This document shows positions 1-12,018 of a stretch of DNA of 64,000 nt, in pieces (position 1 is the first letter of the stretch; each line of letters starts with the position of its first letter). Under the pieces are notes generated by a model. The model ran no database searches. It saw nothing but the letters and a program-made list of their open reading frames with translations, and was not told the origin of the DNA. The stretch is taken from positions 434,001 to 498,000 of the forward strand of contig NZ_CP122979.1 in the NCBI RefSeq assembly GCF_029854295.1. Direction: 5' to 3'. The position numbers were made by a program, and so were the translations under genes. The stretch is from Mesomycoplasma lagogenitalium. GTDB taxonomy: Bacteria > Bacillota_I > Bacilli_A > Mycoplasmatales > Metamycoplasmataceae.

Positions 1-389
1 TTTCACTTATCAAAAGATGTCAACAATTCATCTAAAATCGGTTGTACTCTTGCACTTCAATTTTCATCTTCAACAAATGTTAATAATTGATTTAAATCTT
101 CAACTATCGAAAAAATAGCAATTTTATAATCAAAGTATTTCGATTCCATTTCTTTTAAAAACGAATATTTTAATATTTCAGAATAAGAACCGATTGCTAG
201 TTCATCTTTCATAACTATTTTTTCAGCTACTTCATCAACAAAATTTAAAACATCATCTTTTAATTTATCAGTTATTTCGTGAATTTCAAAAAATTCTAGT
301 CCTTTAATATTTCAATGAATATTGTTAATTTTTTGATAAAACACTTGTAAACTAGCTTGTAATTTTTTTAATTTATTAATTTCTTCCAT
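1..389 (-). CDS. dps: Dps-family ferritin-like protein (3' end outside window)
   Basis: This is the first 129 residues of a DNA-protection/ferritin-like protein (Dps), which stores iron and detoxifies peroxide in a 12-subunit cytoplasmic shell. The N-terminal helix carries NNIHWNIKG, then FFEIHE and VDEVAE. H25, H37, D52 and E56 have the spacing of the inter-subunit ferroxidase site of Dps proteins (His, His 12 later, Asp 15 after that, Glu 4 after that). TGA is read as Trp at HW. The start is chosen because AGAGGA lies just upstream on the minus strand. The start codon overlaps the end of the DeoR-type gene by 14 nt, so the two are probably cotranscribed and translationally coupled. The C-terminus lies beyond the window edge. 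Confidence 0.85.
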
Positions 390-1140
390 TTTGTTCCTCT
401 TTCATCTTGATTCTTATTAAATTTAGTTGCTCAAACTCTTTCTTTTTCTCATAATCTGTTACAACTAAAACTGTTTTATTTTTAGGAGTAAAATTATAAA
501 ATGTTCCATAACCAAATTTCTCTTTGGTTGCTAAAACTACAACTAAATCTGAATGTTGAGCAATATAATTTTTCATCGAACCTTGTTCAACTTGAGTTGT
601 TGTTAAATTACCGTCTTCATCTATTCCGTTTACACCTAAAAATGCAATTTGAAATTTTAAATTTTCCAATGATCTTAAATCAGTATTAAGAGTTGATAAA
701 CTTTTGATTTTAATTTTTCCACCAATTATATTAACATTTTGAAAACCTAAATCAATAGCATGCATTGCATTATAAATGGAATTTGTATAAACATTAGTTG
801 ATAAATCCAAATATTCTAATAAGTAAAAGCAACTTGAACCACCATCAACATAAACGTTTATATAATCTTTTGCAAAAACTGATGCAGTTTTTGCAATTTC
901 TTTTTTAACTTCGACATTTACTTTAACTTCTTCAACTGCTAATTTATCAATGTAGTTTCCTTTTTGATTTAAAACAACTTCACCAAAAGGTCTTTTAATA
1001 AAACCTTCATCTTCCAGTTTTACCAAATATCTTCTAGTAGTACTTTTTGTTAAATCAAACTTTCTTTCAATTTCTCTGGGCTTTAAAGTTTTTTTAGCTT
1101 TTATATATTCTTTTATTTCTTTTTGCTTGGAAAATGACAT
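376..1140 (-). CDS. DeoR/GlpR-family transcriptional regulator
   Basis: A 254-residue DNA-binding regulator. Residues about 1-57 form a DeoR-type winged helix-turn-helix (KPREIERKFDLTKSTTRRYL, then LEDEGFIKRPFGE). The rest is the DeoR C-terminal sensor fold, which binds sugar phosphates in characterised members; YVDGGSSCFYLLEYL near residues 97-111 matches its ligand-loop region (usual form DsGtT), though with SSC in place of the usual residues. Length is typical of the family. AAAGG precedes the ATG. The downstream dps-like gene overlaps its 3' end, so it may control that gene and itself. The effector cannot be read from sequence. Confidence 0.85.
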   Translation of the reverse strand: MSFSKQKEIKEYIKAKKTLKPREIERKFDLTKSTTRRYLVKLEDEGFIKRPFGEVVLNQKGNYIDKLAVEEVKVNVEVKKEIAKTASVFAKDYINVYVDGGSSCFYLLEYLDLSTNVYTNSIYNAMHAIDLGFQNVNIIGGKIKIKSLSTLNTDLRSLENLKFQIAFLGVNGIDEDGNLTTTQVEQGSMKNYIAQHSDLVVVLATKEKFGYGTFYNFTPKNKTVLVVTDYEKKKEFEQLNLIRIKMKEEQNGRN

Positions 1141-1280
1141 AGTTTTACCTTTCGCACTTTTTTTAACTCATTTTATAAAACTATTTCAGAGTTTTTACTT
1201 TATAATTTACATTCGTTTTTATTATACCACCATACTTTTTTAAAATATAAATAAAATTTGGTAAAATATAAATATTAAGC

Positions 1281-1664
1281 GGGGGTGTAAGGGATTCGAC
1301 ATATATAAATGATTTTAGAGCTCAGTGGTGTGATAGACCATAATTATTACTAGGCTTTCTTTAAACGGAAAATCAAATAAAAAAGAATTAGCAACATTTA
1401 ATATGTTAGCTAATTCAAACTCAGCAAATCTAGCATTCGCTTAATATGAAGCTAGTCGAGAATATTAATCGTCTTAGTTAATATTTTTGTTGTTATAAGG
1501 CTATTTTAGATTGATCTAACTTATATCTAAAGAAATTTTGTTAGGTAAATAGAAAAAATTTTGTTAATTTTATATTTATATTTACTAATTTAAAATTAAA
1601 TAAACTGTAAAATGCTAAATGAGTTTATGTGTGGACCCGGGTTCAACTCCCGGCATCTCCACCA
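1281..1664 (+). ncRNA. ssrA: tmRNA (ssrA)
   Basis: Transfer-messenger RNA that rescues stalled ribosomes. The 5' end GGGGGTGTAAGGGATTCGAC and the 3' end, with the T-arm GTTCAACTCCC and encoded CCA, are canonical. The first seven bases pair with CATCTCC before ACCA (with G-U pairs). The tag reading frame starts at a GGA resume codon at 1367 and ends at TAA 1442-1444. It encodes 25 residues beginning GKSNKKE and ending NLAFA, a hydrophobic end typical of protease-recognised tags. A glycine resume codon and long tag fit hominis-group mycoplasmas. Confidence 0.96.
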
Positions 1665-1671
1665 TTTTTTT

Positions 1672-1926
1672 TTATTCATTTTCCATTTTTAAAAGATCAT
1701 CGATCGAAATTTCCATATTATAAAAAAATACATTTTCATTATTAGGATCATCGCTTTCACTTGCGATGTAATTAATAATTTTTGTTTTCTGATTATAACT
1801 TTTAAAATGATAAAATGATTTTTTAAAACCGCAGGAAAGTTTTTCTTCCTCTTCCTTTCTGGATTTGATTTCAAAAACTTTTTTAAAAATGACTTTTAAT
1901 TCATCTATTGTATATTCTTTTTTCAT
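1672..1926 (-). CDS. Small hypothetical protein, 84 aa
   Basis: An 84-residue charged protein I do not recognise. It starts MKKEYTIDELKVIFKKV and has a Lys/Glu-rich stretch around residues 22-30, followed by a polar, probably mixed alpha/beta part. There is no signal peptide and no membrane segment. It lies convergent to tmRNA, 7 nt beyond its 3' end. The Shine-Dalgarno match is weak (AAAGAA about 16 nt upstream), so the start is tentative. An overlapping frame on the same strand lacks these protein-like features and is taken as its shadow. Confidence 0.55.
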   Translation of the reverse strand: MKKEYTIDELKVIFKKVFEIKSRKEEEEKLSCGFKKSFYHFKSYNQKTKIINYIASESDDPNNENVFFYNMEISIDDLLKMENE

Positions 1927-2217
1927 AAAATAATTTTAGTTTCTTTTTTAAAATTTATAGTTAAATTTTTTGTAGTTAATAGAAAAAACTTTTAATTTTA
2001 AAATTTAAAAATATTTTTTTAGATTAATATAAAAAATATGATACAATTTAAATATTAAATTTTAAATAAAATCAATAATTCAAATATAGTAATTTAATAT
2101 TTTGTTTTTAAAATTTAATTAAAAAATATTTTTTACCCTATTTTTGTTTAAAAAAATTAAATTAAGGAAAATTATGGTAAAATAGATGTATTAAATTTAT
2201 AAAAAGAAAGGAAAAAA
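1927..2217. other. AT-rich intergenic region
   Basis: A run of about 290 bases almost free of G and C between the small minus-strand gene and the leader ORF. No gene, RNA or strong hairpin was found. A TAAAAT hexamer near 2179-2184 could be the -10 box for the leader transcript. Confidence 0.5.
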
Positions 2218-2313
2218 ATGCAAAATACATTTTCTAGAATGATTTGAATCAATAGAAACATTTTTAATACCATTATTAAAAATGATGTATTTTGTTTTTT
2301 GCCTAGTCTTTAA
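2218..2313 (+). CDS. Leader micro-ORF, 31 codons, with strong RBS
   Basis: A short open frame starting MQNTFSRMIWINRN and ending CFLPSL, with one TGA read as Trp. It is preceded by AAAGAAAGG at ideal spacing, one of the better ribosome sites nearby. An 11-bp inverted repeat (2259-2269 with 2274-2284, loop CCAT) lies inside the frame, and a terminator-like hairpin follows at 2354-2407 before the PDxFFG gene. This arrangement resembles a leader peptide, but the short length means the ORF could be chance. Confidence 0.35.
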
Positions 2314-2353
2314 ATTTAATGATAAATTTAATTTAAAATAATATTAGAAACAT

Positions 2354-2410
2354 AAAAAATCTTTTATTAAAATTAGGTAAAAATCTAAGTTTAATAAAAG
2401 ATTTTTTATT
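2354..2410 (+). terminator. Long hairpin with T tract upstream of the PDxFFG gene
   Basis: An 18-bp perfect stem (2354-2371 with 2390-2407) encloses an 18-nt loop and ends in a run of T. The stem contains only one G-C pair, so it is long but weak. It could be an intrinsic terminator of the leader transcript or an attenuator for the island downstream. Confidence 0.6.
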
Positions 2411-2443
2411 TTAAAAATATTATAAAAAATAAGAAAGGTAACT

Positions 2444-5400
2444 ATGGTAAAAAAGAAATTAAGTCTTACAGCTAAATTATTAATTTCAGCAGGAATAATT
2501 GTCGTTGGTTCTGGTGCTGCTATTGGTTCGATGTTTTTATACGCAAATAATTCCGATGCAGTTCACGGTAAATTATCGGGATTATCAAACGAAGCTAAAT
2601 CAAATGATTTTTCTAAAATAAGAGATGAAAACGGGAAGTTACAACCAATTATTTCTATTGTTGATCCATTAAAGGAAAAAGCGGTTGCTAAAATTAATGA
2701 ACAAGGAAGTGAGTTTTGATTTTTAGATGATGAAAAAACAAAATATAATTTTGATGATTTTTTTGCTAAATACTATGAAAAATATCAAGAAAGTTTTTAT
2801 TTAGAAGTAAAATATGGTTCATTTAACTTTTACAACGAATATGTTCTAGCAGTTAAACCGAAAGAATTTGTCGAATTTACTAAATGGTTTTTTGATAATG
2901 TTTCATGAGGGCCGGATTTATTAACTCTTGATACTTTTAGATTAGTTCCTGGTGTTGAGCAAAATGGTAATTCCATAACATTAGGTTCACATTCTACCGA
3001 ACATAAAGAAGTTAGCGAAATAAAATTCTTTCCAGATGCATTTTTTGGATCACTTCCTATTTATTCACAATTAGGAGGAGAAGGAAATGCCGTTGATTCA
3101 TTAGCAACAAAAGCATTTTCTGATCTGCAAAGCAAGGAAGTGTTAGATCAATTTTTAAAAGATCTTCCTGTTTCTTCGGTTATAAAAAATCATTACAATG
3201 AAACCAACAATTCATTTTTAGAATTAATTAATCCTCAATCACTAATTAATAAAAAATATTTAATGTGAGTTAATAAAACTGAAAAAGAAAACGGTAAGGG
3301 TACATTATTACTTCCTGAAAATGCTGATGAAAAATTATATAATGAAATACTTGAAAAATATAAAGTTGATAAAAAATTATATCCGTTTTCTGAATTTAAA
3401 AAAGGTACAATTACTAATGTTTCCAGTTCTGCAGGTAGTGCTCCAGCACTGACATTGACTTTACTTTTAGATGAAGATAAAGATAAACCAGTAGTAAATA
3501 ATAAAACTTATGAAGTTTCTTTTAAAATGAACGAAGCTGATGCGACAGAAAATTGAAATTTAACTTATTCAATTTTAAAAACTGATTTAAATGCTAAAAT
3601 GGTTCACTTTTTAGATTTTTATGGGGTTAAATTTTATGAAAATAAAAAATTGTTCTATTATGAAAATGAAAAAGAAAAAAGATTTTTCAAATCTAAATCA
3701 GCAGCATTGGAAAATCTTAATGTCTTTAAATCATATGATCAATTATCACAAACTGAAAAAGATAAATTAAAAGAATATTCAGTTAAATCAATTGATGTAG
3801 TTGATGGTATTTTAAAACTAGTATTAGAATCGCAATCACAAGATAATAAAACTGTTAAAGAATTTTCATTTGATTCAAAATCAATGACTAGCGAGCAAAA
3901 TGATCAATTTTTTGAATTAAAAGAAGCGCTTGGATATAACGGAGCAATTACTCCAGTAACATTGAATTTCAGTCAGGAAAATCCTAATTTAAAAGATGAA
4001 AATGGTAATAAATTAGAAGGATTAGCAACTAGATCCTATCAAGTTTTATATGAAGTTTATAATGGTCTAATTGAAAAAGTAGTTAAAAAATTCCCGCACT
4101 TATTAAAAGTTCAGCAAGGTCCGCATTTAGAGAAAAAAATTAACGATAAAGGATATTATGAATATGAATTAGTGGATGGTCAATATCGTGGATTTAGTGA
4201 AGATGATAGAATTGGACTTCCTTTATTATTGGCTGCTACAATTGATAATTTCGAAGGAATTTCAACCGACTTTTTAAGATATGTTGCAGCCCATGAATAT
4301 GGACACCATTTAACATTAGATCAAGCTAATGCTTGAAATACTGGTGATCAAGGGGTTGTAATTGGAGGAATGAATGTTCGTGCAGGAATTGCTGAAAATT
4401 CATTTTATGCTGAAAATGCTGTTAGAAATTATTTATTAGCTCGTACCAATTTAGATTTTGAAAGAGTATCTGTTAATGGAATTCCAACTCCTGATGGAAA
4501 ATTCATAAGATTTAAATTCATTACAAAAGATGGACAAACTGTTATTGAAAGTGAAGAAGATATTTGAGGTTCATTAGATAGAAAAGGTAATATTTTACAT
4601 ACAACTTTAGCTAATAAAAGGAGAAGATTTTTACAAACTTTTGACGGCTTAAAAGAGGCTGCTCAATTAAGAAATGTAAATTTAGGAGATTTATTTATTG
4701 CAAATTCACTTGACGAAAATTCAGGAACATTAAATCCACAAATTTTTGGTCCTAATAAATTATTTGTCAAAAAGACAGTTAAAAATGCTGATGGTAGTGA
4801 AAGTGTAATTTATCAACTAGAAAATAGTGATCTTAAAAAAATTCTTGAATTTTTAGAAGATGGTAAGGGAAATAAATTTAATGATAAAGCCGAATGAAAC
4901 ACTAATAATACTTTATCAAAAATTAATTTCTTAGAATACGGAACTAAAGAAGAAAGTAATTCCGAAAACCAGCAACCAAATGTTGTTGTAGATAAAAATA
5001 AAGTAGTTAAAAATAATTTTTTCAATAAAGACAATTCTCCTATTGTCAATGTCCCATTATATAGTAATGAAAATCAACAATTATTAGATGAAGATTTAGC
5101 AAAATATAAAGATAAAAAAATTGAAACTATTTCAAACGCAATTTCTTCACTAAGTGATTTAACTTTTGGACAAAGTGGATGAAATAATAGAGAAACTTTT
5201 ATGGGAGGAGAACCATCTACCTACTTTAAAATACCATTTTCAGCATTTGATAATGTTAAACAAGGACTTGCTAATAATTTATTAAATAGATCAAAAGTTT
5301 TTGAACATTATCCTCAATTAAATTTAATTTGAAATAGTGGCAATACAGTTTATCGTACATCTAATGAATTTACTGCTATTTCATCTAACAATTTAGCAGT

Positions 5401-7918
5401 TCAATTGGCAACAATGTGAAACGCTTGATTTAATCAAGTTTTAGAATATCAAAATAACAGATATAGTGGATTTATAGAAGTTGCAAATAACGGAACAACT
5501 TTAGAATTTGTTAATTTAAATGGCCAAACTCTTAATATTGCTGAAAGTTACTTTTTCCCTAAAAAGAAAGAAGCTTATTTATTAAATGCCGGTTATGCAA
5601 TAAATGATTCTATTAATTCACAAATTAAATCAGTAGGTAATCAACTTGGTTTTGGAAATCCTGGAGATCTGCAAATCAATCCTAATTTAACATTTTTATT
5701 TGAAGGATTAGGAATATCCGCTGCTAATGTTCCTTCTTTAACATATGGAAATAATTTACCTGCAAAAAGAGCTAATTTTGTTATTTATAATGAGCAAAAT
5801 CAAGTTATTAAACCTAATGATTTATACCTTCACATAAGGTTATTAGCAAGTGACGGAAATACCAATTTTTTAACTGGGCAAAATGCTACATATACCACTA
5901 ATAAACAAAGATATGTGTTTAATGTTTCTAAAATTGGTTATAATCTTGATGATAAATTTAATGATAATTCCCTTTATAAATCATTTGCAGATAATTTAAA
6001 TGGGCTAACATTTGATAATCTTTCAAAATTATATGAATTTGGTTCTGTTGATTATTCTAAAGCAACAAGAACAAAAGTTATATCCGATGCTAATGGAAAT
6101 CAATATGCATCTTTTGATTGGGATATTAACTATGTAAAATCGAAATTTAACTTTGAAAAATTTAAAAATTCTGTTTTAGATTCACATTTTGAAACTCAAG
6201 CTATTAAAAATTTAGTAAATAGCGGAGATCAAGAAATTGCTAATGAAATTATGGCAAGATTTGTTAAATCAGATTATTTTATAGCTGTTAAAAACTTTAA
6301 TCCATTAAAAGATTTAGTTAAAAACCAAGCCATTTTTTCTCAACAATACGGAATTGACATTCACTCTGATATTTTTAAAAATTCTTTAGTTTACGATGTT
6401 AATGCCTTGCCAGAAGATCAAAAAACTGCTAAATTTGATGTTGAACAATTACAAAATAATGTTTTAGTAAATTATTTAACATCAATTGTGGGAAAAGAAA
6501 ATTATACTGATGAATTTAAAGAGTATGTTGGTGGTCAAGATTTAATGAGAAGTATCGGTAATTTAGTTGTAATAAAAGATCAGGGAAAAATATTTGAACC
6601 ACTTTTTGAAAATTTTGTAATGCCATTCTTCTCAGATGGAAGACCATCAAGTGATATTATTAATTACAATAGTACTAGAGTTGAATCGCAATTGGCAGAT
6701 AAATTTACTGATTATATTTTTAATTTTGCAGAAACATTAACAAGAGACTATGTAATTACAACATATGTTCCTAATACAAAACCTTTTGGAAATTTACCCG
6801 AATTTATTAGTAATTTATCAGAAGCTAATTCAGGACTGGATTATATAGTCGATGCAACTAAATTAGAAATTTGAAATAGTAGAAAAAATGATATTAATGC
6901 CGTTTCTCAATCTATTGATTTAGCAATAAAAGCTTCCAAAACAGATGAATTTTTAAGAAAATCATGAAATACTTATAAAGAACATGATAATAATATTAAA
7001 GAAGCAAAAGACTATCATCAAAGTATGCTTAAAAAAGGTAGAGAAACTAATGATCCAATAGAAAAAGCCAAATATCTAGAACTTGAAAAAACAGCATTTG
7101 ATTTATATAATGAAGCAATTAAAAAGAGAAATGATGAAGTTTCTAAAATAAGAAAAGAAGTTTATGGAGCATTTTACAATAAAAAAATAGCTAATACTCG
7201 TAATTTTAGATTGCAATCAAGTTATTTCGGTCGTTTTATGACTAAAAATAATGGATATTTTAAAGATATTTCACAAAAAGAAATTATTGGTATGGAATTA
7301 TATGATAAAGATGGAAATGACTATAAAGATGATTCAATTAGATTGACCGATTTAGATGGCAAAAAAATCAATACAAGAGCTAAAGCGTTTTTCGTTTCTC
7401 AACTAAAAACCTTCGGTGTGGGTTCGCGTGATATTTCAGGAATATTTAGAAATAAAGAAAAAGATGCTGTTGCATTTTATGGATTTATGAAAACAGAAGA
7501 ACTTGCTAAAATTAAAAAGATTAAATTTACTGATTTAAATACAAATGAAGTTAAATATCTAAAAATTAATAGTCAAGGAACAAATAATCTATTTTATCTT
7601 TCAAAATTGGGAGATCCAAATTCAAAAGTAACTCTTGCTGATTTTGGTTATTCATCATGAGTGTCAGATTATGAAATTATGGCTAAATATCGTGATGCTT
7701 TACTAAAACCAAAACATAATTATTTAGTAGAATTTGTTGATGAAAATGATAATTTTGTTAAAAATATGTCAATGGGGGATTTAAAATTTATTTCAGAAAA
7801 TGGAAAAACCGATTTACAAGCTCCAATAACTTTAGAAAAAACAGAATTTAAAAAAGAAGATAAAATCGAGGAAAAAGCAGTGTTAAAAATTGATTATCAA
7901 TTTAACATTACAGGATAG
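2444..7918 (+). CDS. PDxFFG-family surface protein with zincin motif, 1824 aa
   Basis: A giant protein anchored by an N-terminal membrane segment (about residues 10-32, ISAGIIVVGSGAAIGSMFLY). It contains PDAFFG, the motif after which the mycoplasma PDxFFG family is named, in FFPDAFFGSLP near residue 200. It also contains HEYGHH at residues 617-622, the HExxH zinc-metalloprotease signature. The rest is polar and extracellular in character, with many in-frame TGA (Trp) codons and no other recognisable domain. AAGAAAGG precedes the ATG. It is followed by an oppA-like gene after only 8 nt, so it probably shares that operon and may make peptides for the importer. Proteolytic activity is inferred from the motif and context; the family's biochemical role is unknown to me. 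Confidence 0.8.
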
Positions 7919-7926
7919 GAGAATAA

Positions 7927-10900
7927 ATGAAAAAAAGAAATAAAAAAGTTATTTTATTTACAGGTTTAGGAATAGTTCCTTTATCTATTTTTACATTCGC
8001 TTCTTGTACTGCTGTTGATTCAAAGGCAAAAGTAGATTATGATTTTGGTTTAGCAACTGATCCAATTAATAATTTAAATTATGTTAAATATAAATCAATG
8101 GATAAAATTTTACCTTCATTAGTTGATCCATATATAAAAAACGGACCAAGTAGTAGTTTAAAATCACTATTAGGTAAAAAATCAATAAAATTTTCTTTAA
8201 TGGAATCGCAAATTCCTAAAGATGAAAACGGTGTAGAATCCAGTGCATTTAGCGACTTTTTTAGAACATTTGAAGGCGAATTAGCTAAAGAAGATGGATA
8301 TGGAATGACAAGTAGTTCGTTTTATGATTTTGATGCATTTAATTTAACAGGTGGACTAGCAAGTCCAACTATCGGAGAAGGAAATGAATCGACAACAATG
8401 TTTGCTTTTAGAAACCCTAAAAATCAAAATAATTACAGTGCAGTTACTGGATTTGTAAATGCGCAATTAAATCAATGAAGTAATAAAGATTTTATGAGCG
8501 CTCAAGATTTAAGAGATTATTTAGAATATATTTTAGATTTAAATAACGGTTCGCAAAAATTAGATGAAATTAAAAAATGAGGAATTGAATCAGCTGAAAG
8601 ATTTGTTGATGCACAAAAAGCCTATTCGGCTAAATTTAATAAAAACTATGTTAATCCTTGAGGACGAAGAAAATACATTTTAAATGATGAAAAAAATGAT
8701 TATATTCAAGATCCAAGTGAAAAGGTATGACAATCACAAACTTTTGATGCAAATAACAAACCAATTGATATTGAAGAAGTTAATGAAATTAAAAATGCGG
8801 CATTAAATTTTGGTTTTTTTACAGGACAATTATTTTTAGATTATTCTAATAAATTAATTAATGATAATTTAAATTGAAAAGAAAATGTTAATTTTAAAAT
8901 TGATGCAACAGAAGTACAAAACTTTACAATTAAAGAAAAAGAGGAAGATAAAGGTAAGGTTATTAAATTAGTACCCAATGCTTTTAAAAATCCTTATCAA
9001 AAATATGAAGTAAAAGAAGTAGATGGTAAGAAAAAAATTGTTACCGCTTATAATACTTTAGCTAATTCCGAAAATTCATTTACACTAATTTTTGATAAAA
9101 ATAAAACTCCAGGAATTTCTTATTTAGTTTCTCATGTACTTACTAGTTTATATCCAGTAAATCGTAAATATATCGAAACAGAAGCGGGAGGATTTGATAA
9201 TTTTGGAACTTCTGCATCTAATTTTTTAACAGGTGGACCATTTAAAATTAATCCTGAAGAATTAGTTTTAGGACCGCAAGGGCAAATTATTTTACATAAA
9301 GAACACGATTATTTTGATGCTGTAAATACCATATCGAATAAAATTAAAATCTTTTTCTCAAGTGATAAAAACACCAATGCTACATTTTTTGAAGATGGAT
9401 ATATTTCTCAAACATATATCCCTGCAAATAAATTAAATAGCTATTGAGCAGATCCTAGTTATCGTGATTATTTAAATAAAAATCAAGGATATGGAACATT
9501 AGCTTTTGGTTTTAATTTAGATTTTGAAACAAATGGCTCAAGTTATTTACAAGATCAGGATTTAAGAAATGCTATTTACTATGCAGTTAATCGTTCAGAT
9601 GTTTTAAAATTTGTTGGATGAGATTTTTCCTTTCCTGTAACAACATGAACATCATATGGTCAATATAAAACTTCTGATGGAACTAATTTAGAACTTTATT
9701 TTGAAAGTATGAAAACAAAAGCGAAAAATAATAAAGAATTTGTTTTACAAAACTATGACTTTTTACAACATACTTCTAAAGCATTTACATTTGAAAAAAC
9801 TTCAAGAAGAGATTTATCATATGATGTAGAAACAGCTAAATTTTACATTGAAAGATTTAAAGCTAAATATCCTGATTTACAAAATGTTACTTTAAAATTT
9901 TTAAATAATTCTACAGATGAACATAAAAAAGCGGGAACATTTTTAAAAGAAGCATTAGATAAAGCGTTTGATGGATTTGTTATTTTAGAAACAAAATCTT
10001 TACCAGAAAATACTTATGCAAGTTTTATTGAAGAAGGTAAATATGACATTATTTATCAAAATTACGATAAACTTGGAGGAGCAAGTGCTCATGATAATGT
10101 TGCTGTCTTTTTCAAAAGAGATGAAATTGATAGTTTAACAAGAAAAACAATTGGATTTAAAGATAATCCCGTTGGTTCATATACATATGGTGATTATGTA
10201 GCTTCGTTAGTTTTAGAAAAAACTTTATTAGATAATAAACCAGTTACAGAAACACAAGTATTAAGTGAATATATAAAAGAAATTGAAAATGCAATTAATG
10301 AAAATAGTGAATGAAAAGCTAAATATGATGAAATTATTAAAAGTCAATCAAGTTATGATTTAGGAAATTTCATTACTTTAATATTAAATGATTTAACTAA
10401 TAAATTAGTTACTAAAAATGCTAAAATATATAATTCATCATTTATTCGGTTAATAATTGAATATTTAGTAACTAATAATAGCAATATTAAATTAGGAAGA
10501 ATTAAAAAAGCTTATATAAATTATGTAACTAATAATTATTCAGTAAAAGAAATTGCTGATTTAACAAGAGATACAGCTAATCGTTTAAATTTTGAAGATT
10601 TAGTTAAACCAGAAAAAAGAACTAATATTAATTTATGAGAAAAATTCATTGAATTAGCATTAGTAAAAAAAGATGAATCATTAACTAATTACACAGATAG
10701 AATCAACTCCTTTTTCTCAGCTAACTTTTCATCTAGTGAATCAAAACTAGGATGAAACGAAGAAATAGTAATGGTTTTAATTGGTCAATTAGAAAAAGTA
10801 ATTAGAGATTCAGCAATTGTTGTTCCATTAATGGAAGTAGATACAAACTGAGAAATTTCAAGAGTTGGTGGTGTTGATGGCTTATATAGATTTGCGCTTC

Positions 10901-10959
10901 AATATGCATATGATGTGACAAATCCACCTAAAGCTGGATTGCCAAGAAAGGTTAAATAA
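7927..10959 (+). CDS. oppA: Oligopeptide ABC transporter substrate-binding lipoprotein OppA
   Basis: A 1010-residue lipoprotein with a signal sequence ending LSIFTFASC, Cys27 being the lipidation site. It is recognised as an SBP_bac_5 (OppA-type) protein by LTGGPFKINP, the segment DLRNAIYYAVNRSDVLKFVGW, and its place just before oppBCDF. It is about twice the length of classical OppA, as is usual in mycoplasmas. M. hominis OppA is known to double as an ecto-ATPase and adhesin; I did not find a convincing Walker motif here. AGGAGA sits before the ATG. It captures peptides outside the membrane for OppBCDF. Confidence 0.9.
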
Positions 10960-10961
10960 AA

Positions 10962-12014
10962 ATGCAATTAATTAAATCAAATTTAACAAAAAAACATTAT
11001 TATGATGATAATTTAGTTTCATTTTCTAATAAAAGAACGACTGATTTATCTTTTAAAGAAAAATTATTAAGTTTTGATTCGCCATTTATAAAAACTTTGT
11101 GAAGATTGTTTAAAATAATTGTTGAATTTTTCATTATAGGACTAATTGTTATCACAATTACATTCTTTTTAATCAATGCAGTTCCGGGTTCTAATACTTT
11201 AACAGCAGGCTTAGATGAAGCGGCTAGAAAAGCTGTTGAAAGTAAATATGGGCTTGATCTTCCATTATTTCAAAGGTATTTAAATTATTTAGCTGGTATA
11301 TTTCAAGGAAATTTTGGAATATCACTTTCACTATTTCCAGGACAAGAAATTAATTCATTTATCTGAATTAGATTTTATAAATCATTTTTAGTAGGAATTT
11401 TTTCCATTTGTTTAACAGTGGGAATTGGAATTCCTTTAGGAATATGAGTAGGAAAAAATCCTAATGGAGTTGTTGATAATGTTTCAACCGTTTTAGTTTC
11501 GATATTTTCATCAATTCCTTCAATTGTCTTTGCTTTAATTTTAGTTTTTCTAGGAAGATTAATCAACTTACCTTATATTTTTAATAGCGGAGATTTATTG
11601 ACTTATATATTACCTGGATTAGCACTTTCATTAGGAAGCATAATCGTTTATATTAAATATATTAGAACAGAATTAAATCGTGAATTAAATTCTGTTCATG
11701 CAAAATTTGCATACTTAAAAGGATTGAAAAAAAGTGTTTTTGTGTGAAAACATGCACTTAAACCATCGCTATTTCCAATAGCAACATTTTTCCCAGCAGT
11801 TGTTTTTGGTTCATTTATAGGAAGTATTTTTATAGAACAAATATTTTTTATACCAGGATCGGGAGCAACACTATTACAAGCAATTCAAACAAAAGATTAT
11901 AATGTAATTTTATTTTTAATAATAATCTTTTCTTTATTAACAATTGTTTCATATGCAGCTAGAGATATTTTATATGAAATAATTGATCCAAGAATAAGAA
12001 GAAAGGGGGCATAG
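10962..12014 (+). CDS. oppB: Oligopeptide ABC transporter permease OppB
   Basis: A 350-residue membrane protein with about six transmembrane segments. The first (about 47-70) is followed by the OppB-type exported loop NAVPGSNTLTAGLDEAARKAVESKYGLDLP. The EAA-loop equivalent is AYLKGLKKSVFVWKHALKPS, and the FIEQIFFIPGSGATLLQAI segment is typical of DppB/OppB. It forms the channel with OppC. It starts 2 nt after oppA, and TGA codons encode Trp. Confidence 0.93.
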
Positions 12015-12018
12015 ATTA

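Noticed and set aside
2717-7663. Treating the PDxFFG, opp and other genes as fragmented pseudogenes because of TGA stops
   Set aside because: TGA occurs in conserved genes such as rpoD, dnaG, glyS and ftsZ at Trp-like positions, so it is a sense codon here.
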